NCBI GenBank assembly: GCA_016748015.1
Contig: JAAOMT010000786.1
Location: forward strand, 442,034 to 506,033
Length of the DNA stretch: 64,000 bases
Source: Geosiphon pyriformis
Lineage: Eukaryota; Glomeromycota; Glomeromycetes; Archaeosporales; Geosiphonaceae
Reading direction: 5' to 3'
Under the pieces are notes generated by a model, which worked only from the letters and a program-made list of their open reading frames with translations, made no database searches and was not told where the DNA came from. Positions 10,468 through 24,114 of this stretch are shown in pieces; position 1 is the stretch's first letter, and each line of letters begins with the position of its first letter. Both the position numbers and the translations under genes were made by a program.

Positions 10468-13400
10468 ATGGCAGAATCCGAAGAAACAGGAACAAACCAT
10501 TTGGGATTTGCAAAATCCTTATTCCAATACTATCACACCCATTTCGGATTAACAAATAATAATTGGCCAATAAAATCAGCTTTTAACTGCTATGTTAATA
10601 AAAGAATTGTATATTATTTAGGAGGCCAAGGAGATCTAGAATTTGCCTTCAACAATTTCTTTAGTGAACTATTCCAAAGTACCATCCTTTCACAAAATTA
10701 CTTATTTGCATCTTTAATCACAAAAATAAACAGGGAAATTAAAAAATACACTAAGCAAAGATTTCCTATCACTTTTGCTAACAAAAAAAAAAAAAGATTA
10801 CAAACACCAGTAGGAACACCAAAACAAATTTAACCATCCACTTGGAAGAAACAAAAATTTGATTCACTTGCTAATTCATTATATTACCACACACCCAGTA
10901 GCATCATCAATATAATAAACACAGCTACAACAAGCATAACAATGCCACTAAACAGAATCTTATTCCAAAGTAAACAAAAAAAAACAGAGTTATTGAGAAC
11001 ATATGGTAACTATTTTGAGGAATTTAAATCACAATTCTCAATACTATCAGGAATTCAATCATTATCACCACAACCAAATTTCGGAGCTGTTAGTCCTTGA
11101 GAAGTAACTGACTCCAAAAAAAAAGAAAACAGCAATCAAGAAATTAGCAAGCAAAACCTGATTCTAGAAAATTTAGAAATTGAAACTCCAGTTAATCAAA
11201 CTCCAGAAAACCAGAACAATACAAATCCTGACATTATTAATCAGGAAAACTTACCTCTAGTAATCATGATTAATCTACCACCAGCCCCACCAATCAATGA
11301 ACAGCAACAACAACAGTCACAACTACCACCCAAGCAACAACTACAACAACAACTATAATCACAACAACAACTACTATTAGTACCAATGGCATATGCACTT
11401 ATTGCCAAAATTGAAAAATTCACTGACAAAGAGGACAATGCCCAAGTGTGGCTAAACAATATGGAAAAAGCCATTGCAGCCAATGGATGGAATGACACCA
11501 GAGCCATACAAGCCATCCCCTATTTTCTCCAGAATATTGCCAATTCTTGGTATTAAAGCTTGGCCAACAAACCTCTGAATTTTAATGCATTCAAGCTTGT
11601 ATTCTTACAATATTTCAGTAATAATAATAGTATTAATTGTCTAACAAATACCTTCACCACCATCAAACAAGAAGAAAATAAAGCAGTTACTATTTACCTA
11701 AGACACTTCCATAGAAATCTGCACCAAATTCAGGCAATCAAAGCCAACTATTTCACAGTGCCACAAATTCTAAATCAATTCATTAGAGGTCTACACAGTA
11801 ATATCTTCTAACGTGTATATCCAATGTATCCAGTAGACTTTCAAGCTGTAATTACAAGTGCCAGAAATTTTGAAGCCACTGAATTAAAAACCAACCATGC
11901 CCAAGCCATAAATCTAGTAATGAACAGATTATCTAACTTGGATTCCAAATTGAAACAACTTAGTGATTCAATTAATCAGAAATTAGAAGGGTACTTAGCT
12001 GACAATCATGCAATTTATTAGCCACCCCAATGATGCAATAATTCCAGAAACATAAATTGCTTTCAAAATTAGTCGCATCCTTCATTATTATCCAATTAGC
12101 CATGGCAACAAGAAACACATATCTGTCACAATTATGATAAACAAGACTATTTGAGAATTGACTGTCATTTTTATAATAATAACTTATGATTGGGAAATCA
12201 ATATTGAAACTCTGATTGCAGGTTTCAAACTCCAAATTAATACCCAAATCAGAATTAATACTTATCTTATTATACTCAAATAACACAACAGCCAATTTAT
12301 TAACTACTTATATATTAAGCTCTAATCTATTAGCCAACAACACCTGTCATTTATCAACCACAGCCCCAACCTATTTATTAGCTGCAGCCTCAAGTAATTT
12401 ATCAACCCCAACAAAATTCAACACCACCACAAAACTTATCTTAAAACAGAACCCAAAGGCCAAAAATAATACAACAAAACTGGAGATTAGTGATAGTAGT
12501 CCATCAACCAATTTCCAGTTCCTCAATCCAGACATCAAGATTTTGACAATAGAATTTGGGTGCCAAGTACACCCAAAACCTGAATACCCAATACTATTTA
12601 AGTCTTTTGGTTAACCCAGAAAATGCCTCATCCAACAACCAAGAATCCAACCAAAACAAACCACTTATCAGCAATATACCTTCAGCCATCATAACCAATA
12701 ATGAGTCACTAGCAGCAATTTTTCCATTTGAATTGGAGAAACTGTCACAAACACCATTGTTCAATAGAGCCGTGCTTGAAGAAAAACTTATTACTGCCAT
12801 GTACACTAATATTAAAGTCAATAGTCAGACCATAAAACTTATCTTAAATAGTGGATTAGCTGACAGCATCATCATAAGACAACTCATGGACCAACTAGAT
12901 CACCAAGTTGATTGAGCTGCCAATGCATGAATTATCATGACTGATAAAGCAACAAAAACTCCAATTAGCAAAATCAATGACTTTCCCATTAAAGTCAATA
13001 GTATTACTGTATCAATCAAAGTATTAGTTATGGAAACCACTCAGTACTAAGCATTTGTTGGTAATAACTGGCTATCTAAAACCAACATGGTACTTGATTG
13101 AACCACCTAGGAACTCCAGCTAAGCCAGAACGGCCAACATACGAGAGTACCAGCTGCCTGTGGCCATTTTAAATTAACCACTACACAACCACTAATCAAG
13201 CTAAAAGAAAAGAAAATTAAATCCATCTGAAAAACTTATCAAGTTTCCTGGACTGACAATAATCACAACAAACTGCCACCAATATCTTTGTGGAATGACT
13301 AAGGAAAGGGAAAAAAAGAAAAAAACCTATCTGAAACACTAATTAAGTATTGTGGGCTAACAACAATCAAAGCAAGTTACCACCAATTTAGATCTGAGAA

Positions 13401-14242
13401 GAGAAAAAAAAAGGGAAAGAAAAAGAAAACAAAAATACACAAGACCCCAACCTTGTATATATTTTCTATTTGGCACTACAACCACAAACTAATTACTGTC
13501 AACCCAAGCTAGTATATGTTGATTGTGGCAAGAAATTGTCATCGATGGGTGCATGCTGTGGCAATAACAAAAAATACTCCACAGCAACCAAATTTTATTG
13601 TTACTCATGTATCCTAGAATGCTTTAGATGACCCAAACAACAAGAAAAATAGGACAACAAACCATGTTTGATTTGTGGCAAAACACTATTAGATGAGAAA
13701 ATATGAAATGACATTTCTGGACAAGAAGAAACATGTGACAAATCATGTCAATACACGATTTTAATAAGTAACTGGGTTAGAAAAGGGACACTAATAGAAG
13801 CCGTTTGGAGAAGAGCAATAAAACGTTTAGACAGTTGTCTACATGATAATGACAAAATATGGTGAATAACACCTGCCAAAATTAAAGACGCATTACCAAA
13901 GAAAATCAGAATAGTGAAAAATAACCATTCAGAACCTATAGAACTCAACTGAAACCCAGAACCAATCATAAATCTCCTGAATTCAGAACAATTCCATGAA
14001 CACTATCAAAAATTAGCACTTATTAGAAAGGAACAAGAGCAATAGTTGGAAGAAATAAACACAAGACTATGTAACCATTGTTTAATCTTATGTAACTTTC
14101 AGTATTGCAATGAGTGTGACCTCATTTATAATCTACTACCATACATGATCTACACGATTCTAAAAAAAGAAGAACCAATCAGCAACTATGTATCAGAATT
14201 GGAATCAACTTTCAATTCCAATTCAAACTCTGACAACAATAA
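10468..14242 (+). pseudogene. Gag-Pol of A2, 5' half (broken)
   Basis: From ATG at 10468, the Gag N-domain (NHLGFAKSLFQYY start) runs to 10833. A Q/P-rich spacer reaches about 11,385 and capsid about 12,020. The knuckle at 12,124-12,165 has lost its second Cys and its His. The protease region at about 12,780-13,090 has the catalytic triplet as N-S-G (12,847-12,855) instead of D-S-G. The Cys-rich section spans about 13,500-13,750, and the helical part with the CNHCLI...CNECDLIYN cluster about 13,750-14,160. The frame is interrupted by many TAA/TAG/TGA codons at former Gln and Trp positions. It ends where B1 is inserted. Confidence 0.8.
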
Positions 14243-15209
14243 TGTTATCAGTAAAATTTTAGCTATTAATTAGCACAAAATTATCTTTATAATTCTTATT
14301 ATTAATTAGCATACATTATTATTATTTTGATTATCACTTATTATTTAATCAAATTATCAAATATTATTACTCAATCAATAATCTGATTTGTACTCTAGAA
14401 ATTAAGATGATCAAATTACACAATATTCTGAACCATTTAACATAGTCAAAATTCGCCGAAATTAATGGAAATTGGCCGAAATAATCAATAGTTTAGTGAA
14501 ATAACTTGTAATTTGCCAAAATATATCTTTAGTTCACCTAAATTATAGCAAAGAGAAAAGTGCAAGTTCAAAGATTAGTACTATAACAAGTTGTATAAAA
14601 AAAGAGCTTCTTTTTTCAAGAAAATGTATCTTCTCATAGTATCTTATCATAGTATCCTACTTTAAATATCTTAATTAAAACAAATTATCTTTTACATATT
14701 TTAAATAAAAATTAAATATTTGAAATTCAAATTCTTTGATTATTGTACTTAAAAATTCTCTCAACACAATTAACATTTTGAAATTGATTAACTACTAATT
14801 TCAATAAACTATTAGTGACTTCAAGTCTGGATAGAAAACGTTTTTCTTGATAAAATCTTATTTTTTTTACATTTTTTTTATTTTTTTTTCTTATTACAAA
14901 TCATTAGGGTAGCCTACAGATGAGATTTTTGTAGAAGAGTTAACTTTCACAGCAAAGTAACTACACATTTTTAGTGAGCTTCCAGATGAGCAATTCCTGG
15001 AAAAGAGTTGACATTTACTACAATGTAACTACACAAGCAACTGGCATAGAATTGGCTATTTTACTTATAAGTCCAGCAGTTCAAATTATAGGAGATAATT
15101 TGAAGATAAATTCAGTTACTAAAAGTCCACCTACTTCTTGGAAATGGGAATTCACAGCAAATAAACATTGACAACATTCAAAAAAAGAGACCAAAAACCT
15201 CCAGTAACA
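14243..15209 (+). repeat. 5' LTR of B1 (family B)
   Basis: 967 bp, TGTTATCAG to CCAGTAACA. U3 contains the roughly 20-bp GCCGAAAT repeat block (about 14,450-14,545), then a TATAAAA box at 14,594-14,600. It is homologous to 23142-24114, 27402-28381, 36261-37241 and, inverted, 41390-43202. Confidence 0.9.
14594..14600 (+). promoter_or_regulatory. TATA box of B1 5' LTR
   Basis: TATAAAA within ACAAGTTGTATAAAA. The same box and upstream context are kept in the other family-B LTRs at 23,493, 27,784 and 36,640. This marks the probable U3 core promoter for element transcription. Confidence 0.6.
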
Positions 15210-15211
15210 TT

Positions 15212-15227
15212 TGGTGATCTCCCACAG
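15212..15227 (+). other. Primer-binding site of B1
   Basis: TGGTGATCTCCCACAG, two bases after the LTR. It differs at one position from the B3 site (TGGTGCTCTCCCACAG). Confidence 0.6.
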
Positions 15228-15257
15228 AAATAACACAGTAACAACAAATTCAAAATA

Positions 15258-18200
15258 GTGACTACACCAGACACAACAACTTTAGAGTATTATCAGTCAA
15301 TTTACATCCATTGCAAGCAGAGATTCAACATTCCAGATCGAATTGAAATTGTTAAAAGAACACTTTACCAATACATTAAAAACTGTATCAACAATTATTT
15401 TCTTGGAGATTACAACATTTCAAAAGTTAGAAGCAATCTTTACAATAATTTAGTGCACTATTTACAGTTGAGAACTGAAGACCTTAACAGTGAAACACTT
15501 GCCACCTACTTCCAAGAACTTAATTTTAACATTATCAAGTATTGTGAAAAAACATATCCAGTACAGTCTCAATACTCTATTAACTTTGAATCAGAGACAG
15601 AAACAAGCAACAAAGACAAACAAAAATGAAAATAGCACTCAAATATTATCTTAAATACTCCAAAAACACTGAAAACAACTACCAAACACTTACAAACACC
15701 TGAACAAGAAACCAGTGTCAAATTACCATTTTCTATTACACTATTTCCAATTTCACTTGCTCAATTACAAACACCAAATTCACCACTTAACCATTTCTTC
15801 AGACCAGAAAATTTTTAGTCACCTAAAAATCCTACTTAACAGCAGGAACCCATATCAACAAGCACCAATATTATTGATTACTTACAGAAAAACGAAAGTA
15901 ATCACTCAGAAAACTTGGAAAGTGAAGTAACTAAATCAGAACAAGAAAAAACTACAGAAAACAAAAAAGAAATAGTAATGGCTTACATTGCAAAAATTCC
16001 AGAATTTACTAGTAAAAATAATAATACTAGTCCTCAAGAATGACTTGATAAAGTTCAGAAAGCAGAAAATACAAATGATTGGAATGCAGTAAAAATGCTT
16101 AAAGCAATTCCATACTTTTTCCAAAGAATTGCAGAAGAATGATTTGAAAACTTAGAAGAACCATTTGAAAACTGGCAAACATTCAAAGATGCTTTCTAAC
16201 AACAATTCACTGACAACAACACTTTTATCACTCTTCATAATCACTTTTGCAATATCAAACAAGAAACATCTGAAACTATTATGACCTATCTTAGAAGATT
16301 TAACAAATTTTTTCAACAAATTTGACAATTGAAAACCAATGAATACTATTCTGATGCCCAGATTTTGAATCAGTTTATAGCAGGATTAAAAGACAAACTT
16401 ATTAAGAAAGTTCATCCACATGCTCCAGAAGACTTAGCAACTGCCATTAGACATGCAAAAAATTATGAAATGACAATAGAAGAAGCAAACCACATTAAAC
16501 TTGTCAATCTAGCTATTAGAAAAACCAGCTTAGCAGCTGAAGAAAAAATAGACCAACTCATAAAAAAAGTTGAAAGCTACTTTACAAACCAACAACCACA
16601 AAGATACTAATTCTCACAATAATGCAAACAAAACAACTTTAAATTACTATTTAACAACCAACCTCAAAATTGCCATTACTGTAGAATCTCAGAGCACTCG
16701 AAATGAGATTGTAGGAAATTGCAGAGAAACCAACAAAACAGGAGTAATCAATGTTACTCTTTATCATAACAATTTTATTACCAATCTCCACCACCAACTT
16801 ATTATTTACCAAGACCACAAAATCAAAACAGTTACTATCAACCAGCTCTACAACCAATGCAGCAACAATATTAGCAACCTTTACCAATTCAGCAATATTA
16901 GATACCACCCACTCAAAAATATCAAGTACCAGCCAGAAGATTGGTTCAACATAACTAATTCACATCCCAAAATCAATTTCAAAATAACAACAACAGAATT
17001 AACCCAAATAACCAGTTGGTTTCTTGAAATTCTGGTCAACAAAGACCCAATTACTATTACACTCAATTCAGTTATCTTACAATGCCTGAAGGATCGGATT
17101 TTCAACAACCTGCACTTTCTGAAGGTAAAGTTGCAGCACCAAAATCAAATTCTTCCAACAATATTATTCTACCAGCTCAAATTGCCCAAAATGCCAATTT
17201 TTTAGATATATTTCCATTCGAATTTGAAGCAAATAAATCACCATCCTTGTTTAGCAACACAGCAGTTAATGAGCAAAAAGCTATCACTGCCATATACATT
17301 GAAGCTACAGTAAAAGGAAAGCCCATTTAATTAATTCTAGACAGTGAATCCACTGGAAGTATTATCACTTACCAATTAATGCAACAGCTTTAAAGAACTG
17401 TGAACAGACCAGCCCAAACTGTAATTGTTACAGCAGATGGTATGAAAAAGACACCAGTAAAAGAAATTGACAATTTCCCATTCACCATTAATGGAATTAC
17501 CATTTCAGTCAAAGTTCTAGTCATAGATGCACTCCAATACTAAGCTTTCATTGGAAATAATTGGCTTCTTAAGACCAATGCAAAGTTAGATTGGGAAACT
17601 CAAAAACTTAAAATTTTATACCAAGGACAATACACCATAGTACCTGCTACTTGTGGCACTTTTAACAAACAATCAAAAAAAGCCCTAGTGTTTGAATTTG
17701 AGAAGAAGAAAAAAATGCTACTTACTGAAACTTATATGGCACTTGGATTAACATCCAATTGGGCTAATAAAACAGAACAAAAGATTTTTGAAGAATCAAA
17801 AGGATGGAAGAAAGTTAGGTATTTCACACCAAAACTACGAAAAGAACCACTATATATCCCACTAAGATGCAAAGATTGCAAGAAAAAGCTTTTATTAATG
17901 GGAGCATGTATTTCTCCAGAAGAAAAATATAAAACTCACACCTACTACTTTTGCAAAGCATGCCATAGAGAATGATTTGGATATTTCAAAAGAAGTGGAA
18001 AATGGAACAACACTTCTTGTTTCACATGTGGAAATATGCTACCAGAAGAATACAACTGAATTAATGTTGCAATAAAAGGAGAAGTATGTGATCAAACCTG
18101 TTAATATGCTCTATTAATTTCAGAAAAAGTCAGAAAAAAAACACCATTTGATGCAGCATACAACAGTGCTCTTAATAAACTTTACCACTACTCTCATAAT

Positions 18201-21200
18201 ACTGAAATGATTTTTGACTTAGCAATGACATTAATCAATAGAGCCACCCAAGAAGATGTCTGCCAAATGAAAGAAGCTGAATACATTAAGTATACTATGA
18301 AATTAGCTAGATTTGATTATGAAAATGAAGTAGAAACCTACCACCAAATTGCAAGTCATATATACTCAACCAAAAAAGCTCAAATTCAATAATTAGAGCA
18401 AATGAACATTCAATTATGTGAAGAATGTATTATGCCTTGTAATAACCAATAGTGTTTAGAATGCTATGCTCTTAGCATTCCTCTGCCAGATGAGAATAAT
18501 AGAAATGAAATCGAATTTAGAACATCTGAACTGATAGAAGAACTATCAACCATCTTTATTTATCTTCTTAAAAATTAACTACTCCTACAACTTAAATATT
18601 TTGACAATCATGGCCAAAAAATCAGACCAGAAAAAGCACACGAGATTGATACTAGATATGATCAAAGATATCCAGGAAAAGATATTTTGGTTCTCCAACC
18701 AAAGTTCTTAACAAAAATCAATCTCAAAATTACTCTTGAAATTTCACCTGGAGCAATGGTTTAAATTGTATTCAAATCATCATTGACAAGCAAAAAAATC
18801 AATGTTAGAGAAGGAGTTATAGATGCAAGATATACTGGAGACATTATCATCATATTACAAAATAAAACAGACAAACCATTCAGGATTGAACATGTTGAAA
18901 AAATTGTCCAAGCAATTTACTTATCTTTAATCAACATTTTGGGTTTACAATCAGTAAACAACAGAGAACAATTGGAAAAAAATGAAAGAAGAACTCAAGA
19001 TTTTGGTTTAACTGGACAATTTACAGTGCCAGTAAACATAGCTTTCAATATACAGAATGAATCTCACCAGATTTTTCAACTTCCTTAACCAATTACCATT
19101 TTATCTTTTGGTGAACATCATGAAATTTACACTTGCTCAAAACCCACCACTATCTAACAAATCTTTGAATCCAATGAACAAATTTGTTTAAAGCATAAAA
19201 TCTCAATCCCAAAGGAATAAAAAAATTTTGAGTTACATTTTACAATCTCAATAATTACCCTATTGTCCTATTAAATAAATTAGAAATTGAAATCATACAC
19301 AGCAACATTTTTTAAGATGAAAACTTTTAAATTGTCTTTAATTTTATCGAAATTATAAAACATACACTACTTCCAAATTCAGACATCATTTCTACTACTG
19401 AAAACTACCACCTTTTGGAAGAAAAACTCTTTCAAATTAACATGAGTCTCTTAGAATCTTAACAACAAAGACAATTGAAACAACTGATAGCTGAATTTGC
19501 AGATATAATTGCAAGAAACAACAATGACCTTGGAAAAACTGATATTGTCTAACACCAGATCCATACAGGAGATGCTCTACCAAAATAACAATAAGCTTAT
19601 CAAATATTACCTATTAGCCACTAATTTATCAGAAAAGAAGTCCAAAAAATGCTCAATAATAGATTGATTCAACCATCAAGAAGTCCATGGGCCTTATCAG
19701 TAGTTTTAGTCAAAAAGAAAAACAGAAAATCAGATTCTGTGTTAATTATAAACAACTGAATAGTGTCATAATTAAAGATGTCTACCCTCTTCCAAGAATT
19801 AATGATATGCTAAATACTCTAAGAAAAGCCAAGTTTTTTTCAACTTTAGACTTAGAAAGCAGATACTGGCAAGTTAAAATGAACCCAAAAGATTGACTCA
19901 AAACAGCATTTATTACTCAAGAAGGAAACTATGAGTTCAATGTTATGCCTTTTGGATTCTGCAATGCACCAGCAATATTCCAATGACTTATAGATATTGT
20001 ATATGAAGAACTCTTATGACAATTAGTAATTGTCTATCTGAATAACACTGATATGTACTCACCAAGCTTTGAAGCTCATCTCATTTATTTGCAAAAAGTT
20101 TTTTAATAATTATAGAAAGCAGGATTAAAATTAAACATTAAGAAATATCACTTTGGAAAAACAAGTTTAATCTTTTTTGGACACATTGTTAGCAAAGATA
20201 GAGTCCAACCAAACTCTGAAACAATTAATTTTGTTAAAAACTTTCAAACACCCAAAAATACCACAGAGTTATGAGGATTTGTAGAATTAGCCTCTTACTA
20301 TCAAAAATTCATAAAAAGATTCTCAGAGATTGCCAAACCACTCAACTATCTTACCAACAAAAACGTGCCATATCAATGGACTGAAGAACAACAAAAAGCT
20401 TTTGAAACTCTCAAAACAAAATTGACAACAGCCCCAGTTCTTGCTTACCCAAACTTTAACAAACAGTTTTAACTAGTCACTAATGTTTTACACATAGCTT
20501 TTGGTGCCATTTTATCACAATTAGATAAAAATGACCAAGAACAAGTCATTGTCTATGCCAGTAAAACACTCAAGCCAACAGAACTCAAATATGGCTCAAC
20601 TGAATTAGAAGCTGCTGCAGTTATTTGGGTTCTTAAATATTTTCAACAATATCTGAAGAATGAAAAAAAATTTGACATCATAATTGACAATATTAGTCTC
20701 AAATGGCTCAATAAAAAGAAAACTGAACAAAGTGCCAAACAGTCTTAATGAAATAATTTTCTAGCAGACTACAAATATATTATACACCACAAACCAGGAA
20801 AATTACACACCAATATGAATAGCCTCTCAAGAATAAAACAAGATTAACACCACCAACAAATTCACTACAACTTACCAATCTACCAATAAATAACAAAACA
20901 ACAATAGATTCCAGAAATTACAACAATCTTAAAAATTATTTGGAGGCTTTTATCATACCAGAAAATTGGTTTCCAAGTGAAAAACATCAATTACAACACC
21001 AATCCAAACAATATTTTATACACCACAACAAAATTTATTACAAAAATTGCAGAAATCCAAACCAACCACTTAGATTAGTACAAGAGAATAAAAAAGAAAC
21101 AATTCTATACAACATGCACACAGATCCTTCTTCAGCATACTTGGGAAGAAATGAAACAATTCAAAGAATTCTTGAACATTATTTTTGGCCTCACATGTAA

Positions 21201-22289
21201 AAAGACATTTGACAATATGTAAAGTCTTGTAATAGTTGTCAAAAAAAAAGAGGAACTCACCCCACAGAACCTTTAAATCCAATCAAAGTTGGACAACTTT
21301 TTAACAGAGTTGGAATTGATTTAGTTGGACCATTACCTATTACAACCCAAGAAAATTGTTATATTGCAGTTGCAATATATTATTTTACCAAATGGCTTGA
21401 AGCTAGAGCCATCCAAAGAGCAGATGCAAAATCAGTAGCAAATTTTATCTATGAAGACATTATTTGTAGACATGGATGTCCAATTGAACTTTTATCTGAT
21501 CAATAAACACATTTTGTGAACCACTTAATACAAAAAATTTGTGAACAATTCAATGTCAAAAGATCTTTATCATTACCTTATTATTCCCAAACAAATGGAC
21601 TTGTAAAATAGTTCAACAGAACATTGTGTGAATCTTTAGCCAAAGTTTCAACAGATTTTGAGCAAAAATAAGATATTTTTATTCCATTAGTGTTATTAAC
21701 ATACAGAACACTAAAACAAGATACTACAAAACACACACTATTTGATCTTATTTATGAAAGGACAGCAACATTACCAATTAATTTCACAGTAAAAACATAT
21801 TCAGTGCAACCAATTAATGAAGAAAACTTCAAAGAAACACTTCACAGAAAAGCCTATACTCTCCTTAGTACATTGGAAGGAAAAAGATGCATAGCAGCCA
21901 TTCATATTGAACATTCTCAAGTCTTACAAAAAGAAAGACATGACAACAAACTGCCACCAGTTACCAACAAATTTAAAGTTGGAAATAAAGTTCTCTTACA
22001 CAGAACTAAGACTAAAAAACAATAGAGTAGAAAATTTGAACATAAATGAAATAGACCATTTTATATTCATAAAATTCTAGACAATGGATTATATAAGTTA
22101 AGACTTGATGACAAAGTACTAGCAAAAGTTGCACATGGAAATTGATTAAAACACTATCACTTTAAAAACAATCTTGAATCATTAATTCCACAAATTAGTA
22201 CACATTTTCCTTTAATTAATCTTGAAAATATTCTCTGAAATTTAGAATCAATAATTATAATAGAACAACAACTAAACTTGAACACTTAA
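15258..22289 (+). pseudogene. Gag-Pol of B1 (broken)
   Basis: The start is taken at GTG 15258, aligned to ATA 28430 in B3; the ancestor was probably ATG. Domains: Gag N-domain (15258-15629), capsid (15975-16610), CCHC knuckle 16671-16712 with a stop inside, and protease (about 17,270-17,580, catalytic triplet D-S-E at 17340-17348). The Cys-rich module covers 17,860-18,110, a helical part and second Cys cluster run to 18,480, and dUTPase 18,630-19,050 has damaged motifs (DTRYDQR, FKSSL). RT (about 19,450-20,380) has YLNN for YLDD. RNase H spans about 20,430-20,850, integrase 20,940-21,700, and a GPF-like tail runs to 22,289. One frame is kept from gag to dUTPase, with shifts before RT. Dozens of stops. 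Confidence 0.85.
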
Positions 22290-22454
22290 TTTAATATTTT
22301 CACAAACTCCTTTAAAATACATAAAACATAAATCAAAAATAGTAAACAATTAGAAGAAACATTCAAATCCAAACACAAATAAAAACCCTATACCCAAAAA
22401 TAATTTTCTTTATTTTTTTTCAAATTTTGTTTATTAGTTAGTCATTTTTTTATC

Positions 22455-23161
22455 ATGATTATTTCCCAAAATATTCAACAAATATTCCAAAAATTAATGT
22501 TAACTTTGAAAACACTTCCTGACTTATTTATAACAATTAATGGAAGTCAAATTAATTACATTCAGAAAAAAACCACAGCCCCAATAGTAAATAATTCTCA
22601 GAATTATCACTCATATAGAAGAAAAACAAAAAGTTACTCTGAAAATCAATTACCAGAACTTTTGAAGCAAGCACTAAAAAAAACCTTTTATCTGCCTCTA
22701 TTGACATTTCACCAAATGCCACAATGTAACAAAAACTTTTACTATTCTTCAATGAACAAAACAATGAACATACCCTTATATATAGATATTTTTATATTAG
22801 AAAAACATTTTATGAACGAAAACTGGAACTTGAAGCAACCAACATCATTCCTAAGACTATACAAAAACAAATTCACAATGAATTTAAGACAGCAGTTAGA
22901 CCAACAAACATTCACTACAAACTTAGAGCAGCTTTTAGACTCTATAATTTGTTTAACACTTGCAAAAATGTCCTACAAAATCCAATACTGTAATCAATGA
23001 AGGTTCAATACATTGGCAAACTTACAGAACTGAAATTTCAACAATTTTCAAACCAGATCACTTCAATTATCTTGAACTACTATCTTAACATTACAGATAG
23101 TGCTTGGACTTCAATGGAGCTCAGTCTTGAGAAGAAGATTATGTTACCAGTAAAATTTTAA
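22455..23161 (+). pseudogene. ORF3 of B1 (family-B accessory protein)
   Basis: A separate reading frame about 165 bp after the gag-pol stop, starting MIISQNIQQI and homologous along its length to B3 ORF3 (35573-36292). One frameshift near 22,990 separates the body from the conserved tail (YIGKLTELKFQQF, then LSLEKKIM). The tail overlaps the purine tract and runs about 20 bp into the 3' LTR. No signal peptide, transmembrane segment or known domain is visible. Function unknown. Confidence 0.6.
23126..23140 (+). other. Polypurine tract of B1
   Basis: TTGAGAAGAAGATTA directly before the 3' LTR (23142) is the expected plus-strand primer. It also encodes the end of ORF3 (LEKKI). The same sequence precedes the B3 3' LTR. 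Confidence 0.6.
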
Positions 23162-24114
23162 CTATTAATTAGCACAAAATTACCTTTATAATTCCTATTA
23201 TTAATTAGCATACATTATTATTATTTTGATTATCACTTATTATTTAATCAAATTATCAAATATCATTACTCAATCAATAATCCGATTTGTATTCTAGAAA
23301 TTAAGATGATTAAATTACACAATACCCTGAACCATTTAACATAGTCAAAATTTGCCGAAATTAATGGAAATTGGTCAAAATAATCAATAGTTCAGTAAAA
23401 TAACTTGTAGTTTGCCAAAATGTATCTTTAGTTTACCCAAATTGTAGCAAAAAGAAAAGTGCAAGTTCAAAGATTAGTACTACAACAAGTTGTATAAAAA
23501 AAGAGCTTCTCTCTTTAAGAAAATGTATCTTCTCATCATATCTTATTATAGTATCTTACTTTAGATACCTTAATTAAAACAAATCATCTTTTACACATTT
23601 TAAATAAAAATTAAATATTCAAAACCCAAATTCTTTGATTATTGTACTTGAAAATTCTCTCAACACAACTAACATTTTGAAATTAATTAGCTACTAATTT
23701 CAATAAACTATTAGTAACTTTAAGTCTGGATAAAAAATGTTTTCTTTAATAAAATCCTATTTTTTTTACATTTTTTTTATTTTTTTTTTCTTTTCTTATT
23801 ACAAATTATTAGAGTAGCCTACAAATGAGATTTCTATAAAAGAGTTGACTTTCACAGCAAAGTAACTACACATTTTTAGTGAGCTTTCAGATGAGCAATT
23901 TCTGAGAAAAAGTTGATGTTTATTATAATGTAACTACACAAGCAACTAACACAGAATTGGCCATTCCACTTATAAGCCCAGCAGTTTAAATTATAGGAGA
24001 TAATTTGAAAATAAATTCAGTTACTAAAAGTCCACCTACTTCCTGGAAATGGGAATTCACAGCAAATCAATATTGACAACATTCAAAAAAAAAGACCAAA
24101 AACCTCTGATAACA
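23142..24114 (+). repeat. 3' LTR of B1 (family B)
   Basis: 973 bp, TGTTACCAG to GATAACA. Differences from the 5' LTR in the first 60 bp are all C/T or G/A changes. TATAAAA at 23,493-23,499. Confidence 0.9.

Larger units (their letters stand above)
9557..14242 (+). mobile_element. Ty3/gypsy retrotransposon A2, 5' part
   Basis: Plus-strand family-A element, split by B1. It continues at 24115, where the acidic Asn-rich spacer before dUTPase resumes. This part holds the 5' LTR, primer site, gag, protease and Cys-rich module. The right end of A2 is cut inside integrase at 27401 by B3. Decay is heavier than in A1, with frequent nonsense codons and frameshifts. Confidence 0.85.
14243..24114 (+). 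mobile_element. Ty3/gypsy retrotransposon B1, full length, nested in A2
   Basis: A complete family-B element of 9,872 bp with two LTRs, primer site, gag-pol, ORF3 and a purine tract. It is inserted in the Asn-rich spacer of A2. The A2 sequence on the two sides is contiguous in content. The four bases just outside the LTRs are ATAA on the left and ATGA on the right, consistent with a 4-bp target duplication with one change. LTR differences are mostly transitions, so the copy is not recent. All enzymatic domains carry disabling changes. Confidence 0.9.

Noticed and set aside
11241-11516. Minus-strand Cys-rich ORF that looks like a small zinc protein
   Set aside because: It is the antisense of the Gln/Pro-rich Gag spacer of A2 (CAA/CAG runs read as TTG/CTG and TGT/TGC). 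No homologous antisense frame is kept in A1 or A4.
15212-15227. Naming the tRNA that primes family A or B
   Set aside because: TGGTGCTC implies a tRNA ending GAGCACCA, but without the host tRNA set I cannot assign it.
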